Shown piece after piece: positions 55,980 through 64,000 of a DNA stretch of 64,000 nucleotides. The translations under genes and the position numbers were made by a program. How positions within the stretch are numbered: position 1 is the first letter of the stretch; each line of letters opens with the position of its first letter. The stretch is taken from positions 4,092,001 to 4,156,000 of the forward strand of contig NZ_CP117430.1 in the NCBI RefSeq assembly GCF_030687395.1, given 5' to 3'. The notes under the pieces were generated by a model. That model was not told where the DNA came from. It made no database searches and was given only the letters and a program-made list of their open reading frames with translations. Source of the DNA: Pseudomonas wuhanensis. Its GTDB lineage: Bacteria; Pseudomonadota; Gammaproteobacteria; Pseudomonadales; Pseudomonadaceae.

Positions 55980-58403
55980 TCAGAAGTCGACCGTTGCCGA
56001 AAGGAGGTAGGTGCGCGGGGTCGCAAGTGTCAAGCCAGGCTCGCTGTCATCCGAGGCCCCAGCCGAACTCCAGTAGCGTTTGTCCGCCACGTTCTCGACA
56101 TTGGCACGCAGGGTGATGTTCTTTTCATCGATCTTGAACGCGTAACGTGCACCCACGTCGAAACGCTCCCAGGAGTCGATTTCCTTGTTGTTGGACTGGT
56201 CCAGATACTGCGAACTGGAATAGAGGCCGCGACTGGTCAGGGTCAGACCCTGTACGGTCGGTACATCCCACTCGGCGCCCAGGTTGACGTTGTATTTCGG
56301 CGTGGCTGGTGCCCGGTTGCCGTCGAAGGTGCCATTGGTGGTGTTGGTCAACTCGCTGTCGATGTACATGACACCGCCGAGCAGGCGAAAACCTTTGAGC
56401 GGCTCACCGAACACACTCAGCTCCACACCCGTGTTCTCACGCTTGCCGTTCGGGCCGAAAACCCGCGTCGTGGCGTTGGTCTCATAGGCCGGTTGTTTGA
56501 TCCGGAACACCGCAGCGGTCACGGCGAACGCACCCGCATCATACTTGGCGCCGACCTCAACCTGCCGGCTGATGAATGGCGGGAAGATCTCGTCCTCGTT
56601 CACCGAGGTCGACGGCGCGATCTTGCCCTGGCTCAGACCCTCCATGTAGTTGGCATACAGCGACAGTTTATCGGTTGCCTTGAACAGGATGCCGCCCGAC
56701 GGCGAAACCTTTTCCTCATCGTAGGCCGTGGCGCCTTTGACATCATCCGTCCAGTCGTCAACTTTCACGCGCTGCCAGCGAGCACCGAGGGTCAGCAGCA
56801 GCTGGTCATCGAAGAAACCCAGAGTGTCGGACAACGCCACGCCGCTGAAGCGGTTCTCGGTGTAGACCTTCGAATCGAGTCGAGTGGGTCTGCCGGGTGT
56901 TGGTGTTTCCACGGGATTGTAGAGGTTGCTGCGGGCCGTGGCATAACGGGCGCCGCCATTCTCGAAGTCCATGTAGAAATAGCTGGCGGCCAGGTTGACC
57001 TCATGGCTCACCGGGCCGGTATGAAACCAGTTGCGCACCCCTGCCGTGGCCGTCCGGACATTTTCGTCACGGGTGAAGTCACGCGGCTGAACGCTGAAAT
57101 CGCCGGCGTCATTGGTGACTGCAACAGCATGCCGGAGAAAGTCATGGTTGCTTTTACGCGCGCCCACACCGCCGTACATCATGACGGAATCGCTGACATC
57201 GAATTCACCGTTCACCGTCCCGAAAGTGTCGTTGGTACTCGCCTTGCTCCAGGACTGCGCATAGTTGTGGCGCACATCGTTCGCATTCGGCACCTTCGCA
57301 TTGGCGCCGACCTGCACGCGCTCCTGCGGGGCGTCGGTATCACGCTCGGTGCGCCCGATGTCCGTCGAGAGTCGCAGGCGTTCACCGCGAAAATCCAGGC
57401 CCAGCACGGCCATCTCGCGGTCGACACTCTGGTGATCCCATTCGGTGTCGCCGGACTGCTTCACGCCGTTGAAGCGAATACCGAACTTATTGTCTTCACC
57501 AAAGCGCCGGCCGACATCCACGGCACCGCCAACCTGATTGTCGGAAGCGTAGCTACCGGTAAACGAAGTGATGGGCTTGTCGGTCGCGCGTTTGGGCACC
57601 ACGTTGATCCCGCCACCCACACTGCCCCGCGGCGATATGCCGTTGATGAGCTGGCTCGGGCCCTTGATGATGTCGACGCGGTCGGCCATCTCCATGTCGA
57701 TCGTATAGGTCGGCAAGATGCCGTAGAGACCGTTGTAGGCGACATCACTGTTGAACAGGCTGAACCCGCGAATGGTGAACTGCTCATAACGCCCACCCGC
57801 CGGGTTGGTGGCGCGAACCGAAGGATCGCTGGCGATCAGATCACCCAAGGTACGAGCCTGCAGGTTTTTGACCGCCTCGCCGGTGTAGGTGGTCATGCTG
57901 AACGGCGTTTCCATGAAGTCTTTGGAGCCTAGCAAGCCTTGCGAACCGCGGCGCGCGACCTGGCCGCCGGCATACACCTCGCCATCCGCCCCGCCCGTGG
58001 CACCGAGAATCGAGGTGGGGGCCAGTTGCAGGCTGCTGCCCTCTGGCGCCGGGGTCAGGATGTAGGCCTGTTCGCCCACCGGCTTCAGCTGCAGACCGGA
58101 ACCCTGCAACAGCCGGGCAAAGCCCTCCTCGACCGCGAACTCGCCGGAAAGACCAGGGCTGGTGCGACCGCCCACCAGCGCCGGGCTCACCGAGAGATTG
58201 ACGCCAGACAGGCCGGCGAAGCGTGTCAGTGCATCGCTCAGGCTGCCGGCAGGCACCTGATAATTTCGCCGGGCACTGTCTTCGGCCCAACTGGCCGTGA
58301 TGAACAACGGACTGGCACTCAGACCCAACAACAGGCTCAGGTGCAACAACGGACGCAGGCGGGAGGAAGCCGGACGCGGACAGCAAAGTATGACTGCGGG
58401 CAT
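55980..58403 (-). CDS. TonB-dependent siderophore receptor with signalling domain
   Basis: 807 residues from ATG 58403; the longer frame to 58607 crosses a REP doublet. Signal peptide (about 1-40, ending SWA), then an STN signalling domain (RNYQVPAGSLSDALTRFAGLSGVNLSVSP ... LLQGSGLQLKPVGEQAYIL), plug with TPFSMTTYTGEAVKNLQARTL, and a barrel ending in F (ATVDF). The STN domain marks it as a transducer to the FecR anti-sigma factor encoded upstream. FpvA/FoxA class ferric-siderophore uptake; ligand unknown. Confidence 0.92.
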   Translation of the reverse strand: MPAVILCCPRPASSRLRPLLHLSLLLGLSASPLFITASWAEDSARRNYQVPAGSLSDALTRFAGLSGVNLSVSPALVGGRTSPGLSGEFAVEEGFARLLQGSGLQLKPVGEQAYILTPAPEGSSLQLAPTSILGATGGADGEVYAGGQVARRGSQGLLGSKDFMETPFSMTTYTGEAVKNLQARTLGDLIASDPSVRATNPAGGRYEQFTIRGFSLFNSDVAYNGLYGILPTYTIDMEMADRVDIIKGPSQLINGISPRGSVGGGINVVPKRATDKPITSFTGSYASDNQVGGAVDVGRRFGEDNKFGIRFNGVKQSGDTEWDHQSVDREMAVLGLDFRGERLRLSTDIGRTERDTDAPQERVQVGANAKVPNANDVRHNYAQSWSKASTNDTFGTVNGEFDVSDSVMMYGGVGARKSNHDFLRHAVAVTNDAGDFSVQPRDFTRDENVRTATAGVRNWFHTGPVSHEVNLAASYFYMDFENGGARYATARSNLYNPVETPTPGRPTRLDSKVYTENRFSGVALSDTLGFFDDQLLLTLGARWQRVKVDDWTDDVKGATAYDEEKVSPSGGILFKATDKLSLYANYMEGLSQGKIAPSTSVNEDEIFPPFISRQVEVGAKYDAGAFAVTAAVFRIKQPAYETNATTRVFGPNGKRENTGVELSVFGEPLKGFRLLGGVMYIDSELTNTTNGTFDGNRAPATPKYNVNLGAEWDVPTVQGLTLTSRGLYSSSQYLDQSNNKEIDSWERFDVGARYAFKIDEKNITLRANVENVADKRYWSSAGASDDSEPGLTLATPRTYLLSATVDF

Positions 58404-58492
58404 TGATAGAGCTCTCTTGATTCGTTCACATGCCTTGAATGACAAGCGAGTCGAAAAAAGGGGACAGGCTTTCCTAATGGCAAGCTCAGAAT

Positions 58493-58585
58493 CTGTGGGA
58501 GCGTGGCTTGCCCGCGATGAACGATGACGCGCAATACCTGAAAAACCGCGGTGCATGCTTCGCGGGCAAGCCACGCTCCCACAGG
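58493..58585. repeat. REP doublet (REPIN)
   Basis: CTGTGGGAGCGTGGCTTGCC and inverted GGCAAGCCACGCTCCCACAG, with spacer containing ACGCGCAATACCTG, very close to the copy at 24985. Between the receptor and fecR-like genes. Confidence 0.9.
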
Positions 58586-58599
58586 ATTTTCGTCGGGCT

Positions 58600-59544
58600 T
58601 CACACACTATTTTTACGCGGCAGCAACGTCACCCAGTAACGCGTACGCGAATGCACCTCCAGCGGCAGGCTGGCCGTGAGCAACGCGAGGACGCGATCGG
58701 TGTCGTCCAGGCGGAAACTGCCGGTGACACGCAACGCTTCAAGCTCCAGCTCCCAACGCAGCACACCCGGTCGATAAGTGCTGAGTTCGCGCAGGAAATC
58801 CCCCAACGGCTGGTTTTTTGCCATCAGCACGCCTTCTCGCCAACCGGGCGCAAGCACATCAAATGGGCTGATCGGCCCGACACCGGCTGCCTGAAGACTG
58901 ACTTGTTGACCACTGCGCAAAGCCAACGCCGACCCCTGCAAAGGCTGCAATTGCACGGCGCCGTTGTACACCGACACGCTGCAACCGCGCGCCTCCTGAC
59001 GAACACAGACTTCGCTTTGGCTGACGCTGATCTGCCCAAACTTCGTCTGGATCGTCAGCGGCGACGCGCTCGGAACCTTCAGCGACAGCTCGCCCTCAAT
59101 CAGCTTCAAGCGACGGCTCTGCAAATCCACATCGATGGCACTGGCCGTGTTGAGCTGCAAGGAACTGCCATCAGCAAGCCGCACCTGTTTGCGCTCCCCG
59201 GTGGCCGTATGCAGATCGGCTCGCCAGACATCCAGCGGCAATTGTCGGCTGATCAGCCAAGCGGCCGGCACCAACGCCACCGCACCCAATGCACGCTTGA
59301 GAACCACTCGCCGCCCCGGCTCGGGGCGATCCAGACTTTTAAGCGCCAACGCTGAAGGCAGATCGGCAAACCGCTGACGCAAGGCTTGAGCCTTCTGCCA
59401 AGCCTGCTCGTGACTGACGCAACTGTCGCGCCAACGCTGCAGACTCGCATGATCCTGCTCGTTGGCACTTCCAGATTCCAGTAAGGCGAGCCACTGCGCG
59501 GCAGCTCGCACCGCCTGACGGGCATCGGGCACCGGACTGTTCAC
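58600..59544 (-). CDS. FecR-like anti-sigma factor
   Basis: 314 residues starting at GTG 59544, which overlaps the sigma factor stop (GTGA); the in-frame TTG at 59562 is rejected. An N-terminal DUF4880 sigma-binding segment with W (AAAQWLALLESG ... WRDSCVSHEQAWQKAQ), a membrane helix (about 90-110), then the periplasmic FecR domain (DLHTATGERKQVRLADGSSL). Relays the receptor signal to the sigma factor. Confidence 0.9.
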   Translation of the reverse strand: MNSPVPDARQAVRAAAQWLALLESGSANEQDHASLQRWRDSCVSHEQAWQKAQALRQRFADLPSALALKSLDRPEPGRRVVLKRALGAVALVPAAWLISRQLPLDVWRADLHTATGERKQVRLADGSSLQLNTASAIDVDLQSRRLKLIEGELSLKVPSASPLTIQTKFGQISVSQSEVCVRQEARGCSVSVYNGAVQLQPLQGSALALRSGQQVSLQAAGVGPISPFDVLAPGWREGVLMAKNQPLGDFLRELSTYRPGVLRWELELEALRVTGSFRLDDTDRVLALLTASLPLEVHSRTRYWVTLLPRKNSV

Positions 59545-60050
59545 AGCTCCACCAACAGACAATGTTCGTAGGCTTGCGCCATGTAGCGCTTGATCGTGCG
59601 CTCCGACACCCGCAAGCGCTCGGCGATTTGCTGATAGTTCAAGCCTTCCAGCTGACTCCAGAGAAACGCCCTACGCACTGCCGCCGGCAATCCATCGAGC
59701 AATTCATCCAGGGCTTGCAGGGTTTCGAGCAACAACCAGCGCTGCTCGGGCGACGGCACACAGTCTTCCGGCAACGCCGCCAGTGCCGTCAGATAAGCCT
59801 GCTCGAGGCTTCGACGTTTATAGAAATTACTCAGCAGGCGTTTGCCCACGGTCAGCAGATAGGCACGAGGCTCTTGCAGATCGGCAATTCGTTGAGAGCT
59901 GGCGAGCAAGCGCAGGAACGTATCGTGGCTCAAATCCGCCGCATCACAGCCATTGCCCATGCGTCTTCTCAACCAGCCTTCAAGCCAGCCACGGTGATCG
60001 CGGTACAGGTCGTGGAAGGTTTGCTCCTTCGGCATCGCTGCATCACTCAT
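59541..60050 (-). CDS. ECF sigma factor, FecI/PvdS-like iron-starvation type
   Basis: 169 residues (ATG 60050; ATG 60035 possible). Region 2 reads DLYRDHRGWLEGWLRRRMGN ... ADLSHDTFLRLL, and region 4 has the helix-turn-helix LNYQQIAERLRVSERTIKRYM. Controls the receptor gene in response to siderophore; preceded by a Fur-like box. Confidence 0.92.
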   Translation of the reverse strand: MSDAAMPKEQTFHDLYRDHRGWLEGWLRRRMGNGCDAADLSHDTFLRLLASSQRIADLQEPRAYLLTVGKRLLSNFYKRRSLEQAYLTALAALPEDCVPSPEQRWLLLETLQALDELLDGLPAAVRRAFLWSQLEGLNYQQIAERLRVSERTIKRYMAQAYEHCLLVEL

Positions 60051-60082
60051 CTCAAGAAGCCCTGTGCCAAGGAGTTATCGTA

Positions 60083-60101
60083 AATGAGAGTGATTCTAAT
60101 T
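60083..60101. promoter_or_regulatory. Fur-like box upstream of the sigma factor gene
   Basis: AATGAGAGTGATTCTAATT resembles the pseudomonad Fur site AATGAGAATGATTCTCATT with two differences, 33-51 bp upstream of the start, so iron would repress the sigma-anti-sigma pair. Confidence 0.75.
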
Positions 60102-60195
60102 AATGCTGAAGCTGTGAACCAAGTCCTTTATGCAATTGGTGCGCAGAAAAAACTTGCGGGAAGGACATGAGAGAGGAAAAGCCAAATCGCAGACA

Positions 60196-60224
60196 CAAAA
60201 AACCCCGGTCTTTCGACCAGGGTC
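60196..60224 (-). terminator. Terminator of the tRNA array
   Basis: ACCCCGGTC-TTTC-GACCAGGGT (one mismatch), with six A on the + side giving a minus-strand U run. Confidence 0.75.
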
Positions 60225-60298
60225 TTTGCTATCGACTCGAAGATTGCCAACGGCTTTCTTCGTAGCTCCAAGGCGTTCAGTAGGCCTTGAGGCAGATA

Positions 60299-60375
60299 TG
60301 GCGCAGCGGACGGGACTCGAACCCGCGACCCCCGGCGTGACAGGCCGGTATTCTAACCGACTGAACTACCGCTGC
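60299..60375 (-). tRNA. tRNA-Asp(GTC), copy 1
   Basis: 77 nt with encoded CCA; 5' GCAGCGGTAGTTCAGTCGG, anticodon loop CTGTCAC gives GTC. Sequence is identical to the copy at 60469-60545. Confidence 0.96.
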
Positions 60376-60468
60376 GTATCGCTTTGGACTTTCGCCCAAG
60401 TAACTCGTCTGACTGGAAAGCTTCGAGGCTTTTCAATCTCGAGGCAGGTAAACCTGACTCGGAAAATA

Positions 60469-60545
60469 TGGCGCAGCGGACGGGACTCGAACCCGCGACC
60501 CCCGGCGTGACAGGCCGGTATTCTAACCGACTGAACTACCGCTGC
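60469..60545 (-). tRNA. tRNA-Asp(GTC), copy 2
   Basis: 77 nt, identical to copy 1; 93 bp separate the two. Confidence 0.96.
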
Positions 60546-60600
60546 GCGTCGGTGGAGGCTTTTAAAAGCTTCCTTCTTGCTTTCGCAAGACTCTCGGAAG

Positions 60601-60676
60601 TGGTGGGTGATGACGGGATCGAACCGCCGACATTCTGCTTGTAAGGCAGACGCTCTCCCAGCTGAGCTAATCACCC
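60601..60676 (-). tRNA. tRNA-Val(TAC)
   Basis: 76 nt with encoded CCA; 5' GGGTGATTAGCTCAGCTGG, anticodon loop CTTACAA gives TAC. First gene of the Val-Asp-Asp array on the minus strand. Confidence 0.96.
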
Positions 60677-60782
60677 GTTTGCATCTCCGAGGCCGCGAAA
60701 TTTACGCAGGTACCGAAGCTAAGTCAATACCCCGCTTGAAGTTTTTCTGAAAAAGACAAAATTGTGTCTTACACAGTCAGAC

Positions 60783-60884
60783 CGCTTTCGCGAGCAAGCC
60801 CGCTCCCGCACTGGATCTGCGGCGCACCACAGGTTTGTGATCGACATAAACTCAGTGTGGGAGCGGGCTTGCTCGCGAAGACGG
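60783..60884. repeat. REP doublet in the opposite arrangement
   Basis: CGCGAGCAAGCCCGCTCCCG comes first and GTGGGAGCGGGCTTGCTCGC second, so the REP units point outward relative to the copies at 24985, 55791 and 58493. Lies between tRNA-Val and the SDR gene. Confidence 0.85.
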
Positions 60885-60935
60885 CGGTACATTCAACATC
60901 AATGCTGGCTACATCCATCGCAGCCACACCTGGAT

Positions 60936-61712
60936 TTACTCGCTGTAAATCATCTTCTTGGTCATGCCACCATCGACCACGAATTCCTGGCCCGTGACGA
61001 ACCCGGCGTTCTTCGACAGCAACCACGCCACCATCGCCGCCACGTCCTCGACCGTCCCTACCCTGCCCGCCGGATGCTGCGCATGATCGGCGTCGGTCAG
61101 CGGTTCGGCACGCCGTGCCGCCGGATCTCGCGCATCGATCCAGCCGGGGCTGACCGCGTTGACGCGAATCTCCGGCCCCAAACTGATGGCCAGAGCGTGA
61201 GTCAGAGCCAACAGACCGCCCTTGCTCGCCGCATAAGCCTCTGTGTCGGGTTCTGACTGGCCGGCACGGGTCGAGGCCAGATTGACGATGGCGCCGCTGT
61301 GAGCACGCAGGTACGGCGCACAATGCTTGGCCAATAGCATCGGCCCGCTGAGGTTCACCGCCAAGACTCGGTTCCAGTAGGCCAGATCAAGGCTTTCCAG
61401 GGTGATGTTGTGCGGGTCGGCCACCGCCGCATTACACACCAGCGCGTCCAGGCGCCCGAACTGTCCCAGCACCTCGGCCACGCCCAGTGCCACCTGCGCT
61501 TCGTTCGCGACGTCCATGGCGATGAACCAGGCGTTTTCGCCAAGCACCTTCGCCACTTTCGAACCGCGCTCCCGATCCAGGTCGGTCAGCACCACCTGCC
61601 AGCCTTCGCTGATCAGCCAGGCCGCAATCCCCAGACCGATGCCGCGCGCAGCACCGGTGACCAGCGCGACGCGGCCATGGGTGCCCGTGCTCGGCGTCGA
61701 CAACTCGATCAC
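60936..61712 (-). CDS. Short-chain dehydrogenase/reductase linked to metZ
   Basis: 258 residues starting with GTG 61712, overlapping the metZ stop (GTGA). Cofactor motif TGAARGIG near 19-26, catalytic S146, Y159 and K163 (YAASK). The aspartate in LTDLDRER favours NAD(H). Conserved beside purF-metZ in pseudomonads; substrate unknown. Confidence 0.9.
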   Translation of the reverse strand: MIELSTPSTGTHGRVALVTGAARGIGLGIAAWLISEGWQVVLTDLDRERGSKVAKVLGENAWFIAMDVANEAQVALGVAEVLGQFGRLDALVCNAAVADPHNITLESLDLAYWNRVLAVNLSGPMLLAKHCAPYLRAHSGAIVNLASTRAGQSEPDTEAYAASKGGLLALTHALAISLGPEIRVNAVSPGWIDARDPAARRAEPLTDADHAQHPAGRVGTVEDVAAMVAWLLSKNAGFVTGQEFVVDGGMTKKMIYSE

Positions 61713-62920
61713 AAGGCAGCCAACCCGCGCGCCAGATCGGCCTGCAGGTCTGCCACGTCTTCCAGACCGACCGCAACACGGATCAGACTGTCACGAATCC
61801 CCGCCGCTTCACGCTCTTGCGGCGCGAGACGGCCATGAGAGGTGGTGCTCGGGTGCGTGATGGTGGTTTTGCTGTCGCCCAGGTTGGCGGTAATGGAGAT
61901 CAGGCGAGTCGCATCGATAAAGCGCCAGGCCCCCTCTTTGCCGCCCTTGACCTCGAAACTCACGACCGCACCGAAACCCTTTTGCTGACGCTGGGCCAAC
62001 TCGTGCTGCGGATGACTCTTGAGACCGGCGTAATGGACTTTCTCGATACCGTCCTGCTGCTCCAGCCACTCGGCCAGTTGCTGGGCATTGGCGCAGTGCG
62101 CCTTCATGCGCAGGCTCAGCGTTTCCAGCCCCTTGAGGAAGATCCAGGCGTTGAACGGGCTCAGGGTCGGCCCGGCGGTACGCAGAAAACCGACGACTTC
62201 TTTCATTTGTTCGCTACGACCGGCCACAACGCCGCCCATGCAGCGGCCTTGGCCGTCGATGAACTTGGTCGCCGAGTGCACAACGATGTCCGCGCCCAGC
62301 TTAAGTGGCTGCTGCAACGCAGGGGTGCAGAAGCAGTTGTCGACCACCAGCATCGTGCCCTTGGCGTGAGCAATTTCCGACAGCGCCTTGATGTCTACCA
62401 GTTCGGCCAGCGGGTTGGACGGCGACTCGACGAACAGCAACTTGGTGTTAGCCTTGATCGCCGCATCCCAGCCGGACAAGTCCGCCAGGGGCACGTAATC
62501 GACTTCGATGCCAAAGCGCTTGAAGTACTTTTCGAACAGGCTGATGGTCGAGCCAAACACGCTGCGCGAGACCAGAACATGGTCGCCGGCGCTGCACAAG
62601 CTCATCACCACCGCCATGATCGCGGCCATGCCGGTGGCGGTGGCGACGGCTTGCTCGGCGCTTTCCAGCGCGGCAATACGCTCTTCGAACGCGCGCACGG
62701 TCGGGTTGGTGTAGCGCGAGTAAACGTTGCCCGGCACTTCGCCGGCAAAGCGCGCGGCCGCGTCGGCGGCGGTACGGAATACGTAGCTGGAAGTGAAGAA
62801 CATCGGATCACCGTGTTCGCCTTCCGGCGTGCGGTGCTGACCGGCGCGTACGGCCAGGGTATCGAACGCTACGCCTTCGAGGTCGCTGTCCAGCCGACCG
62901 GCATCCCAATCCTGACTCAT
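61709..62920 (-). CDS. metZ: O-succinylhomoserine sulfhydrylase
   Basis: 403 residues of the Cys/Met PLP family, with PLP lysine K219 in [13 protein letters not shown] and the SRYTNPT segment. Makes homocysteine directly from O-succinylhomoserine and sulfide, the direct-sulfhydrylation route used by Pseudomonas. Downstream of purF, as usual in the genus. Confidence 0.94.
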   Translation of the reverse strand: MSQDWDAGRLDSDLEGVAFDTLAVRAGQHRTPEGEHGDPMFFTSSYVFRTAADAAARFAGEVPGNVYSRYTNPTVRAFEERIAALESAEQAVATATGMAAIMAVVMSLCSAGDHVLVSRSVFGSTISLFEKYFKRFGIEVDYVPLADLSGWDAAIKANTKLLFVESPSNPLAELVDIKALSEIAHAKGTMLVVDNCFCTPALQQPLKLGADIVVHSATKFIDGQGRCMGGVVAGRSEQMKEVVGFLRTAGPTLSPFNAWIFLKGLETLSLRMKAHCANAQQLAEWLEQQDGIEKVHYAGLKSHPQHELAQRQQKGFGAVVSFEVKGGKEGAWRFIDATRLISITANLGDSKTTITHPSTTSHGRLAPQEREAAGIRDSLIRVAVGLEDVADLQADLARGLAAL

Positions 62921-62964
62921 GCTGTCACTCCTTTCCTTATTCTCGTAAATTAAAAGCCAGATAC

Positions 62965-62987
62965 AAAACCGGCCCCTCAGGGCCGGT
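62965..62987 (-). terminator. Hairpin between purF and metZ
   Basis: ACCGGCCC/GGGCCGGT with a 3-4 base loop, followed by TTTTG on the minus strand. Would separate metZ from purF, at least partly. Confidence 0.7.
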
Positions 62988-62993
62988 AGTTAC

Positions 62994-64000
62994 TCAGTTG
63001 TTGTACAGATCAATGATCGCACTGACTGCCTGGGTCTTGACCTTGGAGGCATCGTTGCGCGCCTGCTCGATCTTGTTCAGGTAAGCCTCGTCGACGTCGC
63101 CGGTGACGTACTGGCCATCGAACACCGCGCAATCGAACTTGTCGATCTTGATCTTGCCGCCACCGACCGCTTCGATCAAGTCAGGCAGGTCCTGATAGAT
63201 CAACCAGTCGGCGCCAATCAGGTCGGCAACGTCCTGGGTCGAACGGTTGTGGGCGATCAGCTCGTGAGCGCTCGGCATGTCGATGCCATAGACGTTCGGG
63301 TAACGCACGGCCGGGGCCGCGGAGCAGAAATAGACGTTTTTGGCGCCGGCTTCGCGAGCCATCTGGATGATTTGCTTGCAGGTGGTGCCGCGAACGATAG
63401 AGTCGTCCACCAGCATCACGTTCTTGCCGCGGAATTCCAGTTCGATGGCGTTGAGCTTCTGGCGTACGGATTTTTTCCGTGCAGCCTGACCCGGCATGAT
63501 GAAGGTCCGGCCGATGTAGCGGTTCTTCACGAAGCCTTCGCGGAACTTGACGCCCAAGTGGTTCGCCAGCTCCAGGGCCGCGGTGCGACTGGTGTCCGGA
63601 ATAGGGATGACCACGTCGATGTCGTGATCCGGACGCTCGCGCAGGATCTTCTCGGCAAGCTTCTCACCCATGCGCAGGCGGGCCTTGTAGACCGAGACGC
63701 CGTCGATGATCGAGTCCGGACGCGCCAGGTAGACGTGTTCGAAAATGCACGGAGTCAGGGACGGATTGGTCGCGCACTGACGGGTGTGCAGCTTGCCGTC
63801 TTCAGTGATGTAGACCGCTTCGCCCGGTGCCAGGTCGCGAATCAGGGTGAAACCGAGTACGTCCAGCGAAACGCTTTCGGAGGCAATCATGTACTCGACG
63901 CCTTCGTCGGTGTGACGCTGACCGAAAACGATCGGACGGATGCCGTGCGGATCACGGAAACCGACGATACCGTAACCGGTCACCATCGCCACGACCGCGT
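62994..64000 (-). CDS. purF: Amidophosphoribosyltransferase, C-terminal part
   Basis: The gene continues past the right edge; about 335 C-terminal codons are visible. Motifs: [19 protein letters not shown] of the glutaminase side, then the PRPP-binding [13 protein letters not shown] in the phosphoribosyltransferase domain, and [18 protein letters not shown] near the end. First committed step of purine synthesis: glutamine plus PRPP to phosphoribosylamine. Confidence 0.96.
   Translation of the reverse strand, partial: AVVAMVTGYGIVGFRDPHGIRPIVFGQRHTDEGVEYMIASESVSLDVLGFTLIRDLAPGEAVYITEDGKLHTRQCATNPSLTPCIFEHVYLARPDSIIDGVSVYKARLRMGEKLAEKILRERPDHDIDVVIPIPDTSRTAALELANHLGVKFREGFVKNRYIGRTFIMPGQAARKKSVRQKLNAIELEFRGKNVMLVDDSIVRGTTCKQIIQMAREAGAKNVYFCSAAPAVRYPNVYGIDMPSAHELIAHNRSTQDVADLIGADWLIYQDLPDLIEAVGGGKIKIDKFDCAVFDGQYVTGDVDEAYLNKIEQARNDASKVKTQAVSAIIDLYNN

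Noticed and set aside
58403..58607. N-terminal extension of the TonB receptor frame
   Set aside because: It is translated from a REP doublet and lies upstream of the evident signal peptide.

Overview
The window is a 64 kb chromosomal segment of a Pseudomonas, most likely of the P. fluorescens group. This rests on the gene orders thrS-infC-rpmI-rplT-pheS-pheT-ihfA-merR-tRNA-Pro and purF-metZ-SDR, on Pseudomonas-type families (DUF1302/DUF1329, DUF1654, DUF6124, CigR-like), on five REP doublets of the type common in this group, and on high GC with strong C/G-ending codon use. No database search was run; family names come from recognising motifs.

Region by region. 0-6 kb: an envelope cluster (Ycf48-like, DUF1329, DUF1302), a small serine hydrolase and an AraC regulator. 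6-17 kb: a tightly overlapping minus-strand run (YeiH exporter, Rieske protein, DsbA-like oxidoreductase, MFS) followed by a BKACE enzyme, a TauD-type dioxygenase and a quinone reductase. It is divergent from a MocR-type regulator and next to a TIM-barrel isomerase plus a YihN-like transporter; together these look like an undescribed catabolic locus. 17-20.2 kb: small hypothetical, DinB and RDD genes. 20.7-26 kb: a complete polar amino acid ABC transporter with an M14 deacylase inside the operon and an RpiR regulator.

26.1-30.4 kb: a mosaic of broken genes and orphan genes lying against the 3' end of tRNA-Pro, read here as a decayed integrative element. It contains the most interesting signal of the window: a structured leader whose anti-Shine-Dalgarno segment is complementary over 11 positions to the ribosome binding site of a DUF6124 gene, an architecture like phage C4 antisense RNA. 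30.5-38 kb: core translation genes. 38-40.2 kb: a cold shock protein and small proteins, including an I78-type lipoprotein.

40.3-47.4 kb: the ribose operon rbsBACRKD ending in a secreted nucleoside hydrolase, with a perfect LacI-type operator upstream of rbsB. 47.5-54 kb: periplasmic asparaginase, a LexA-box-controlled DUF1654-endonuclease I pair, a SPOR lipoprotein, a CsrA/RsmE paralogue, and glycine-rich and CigR-like secreted proteins. 54-60.7 kb: tRNA-Val, a PuuB-like oxidase, an ECF sigma/FecR/TonB receptor cell-surface signalling unit with a Fur-like box, and tRNA-Asp, tRNA-Asp, tRNA-Val. 60.9-64 kb: SDR, metZ and the 3' part of purF.
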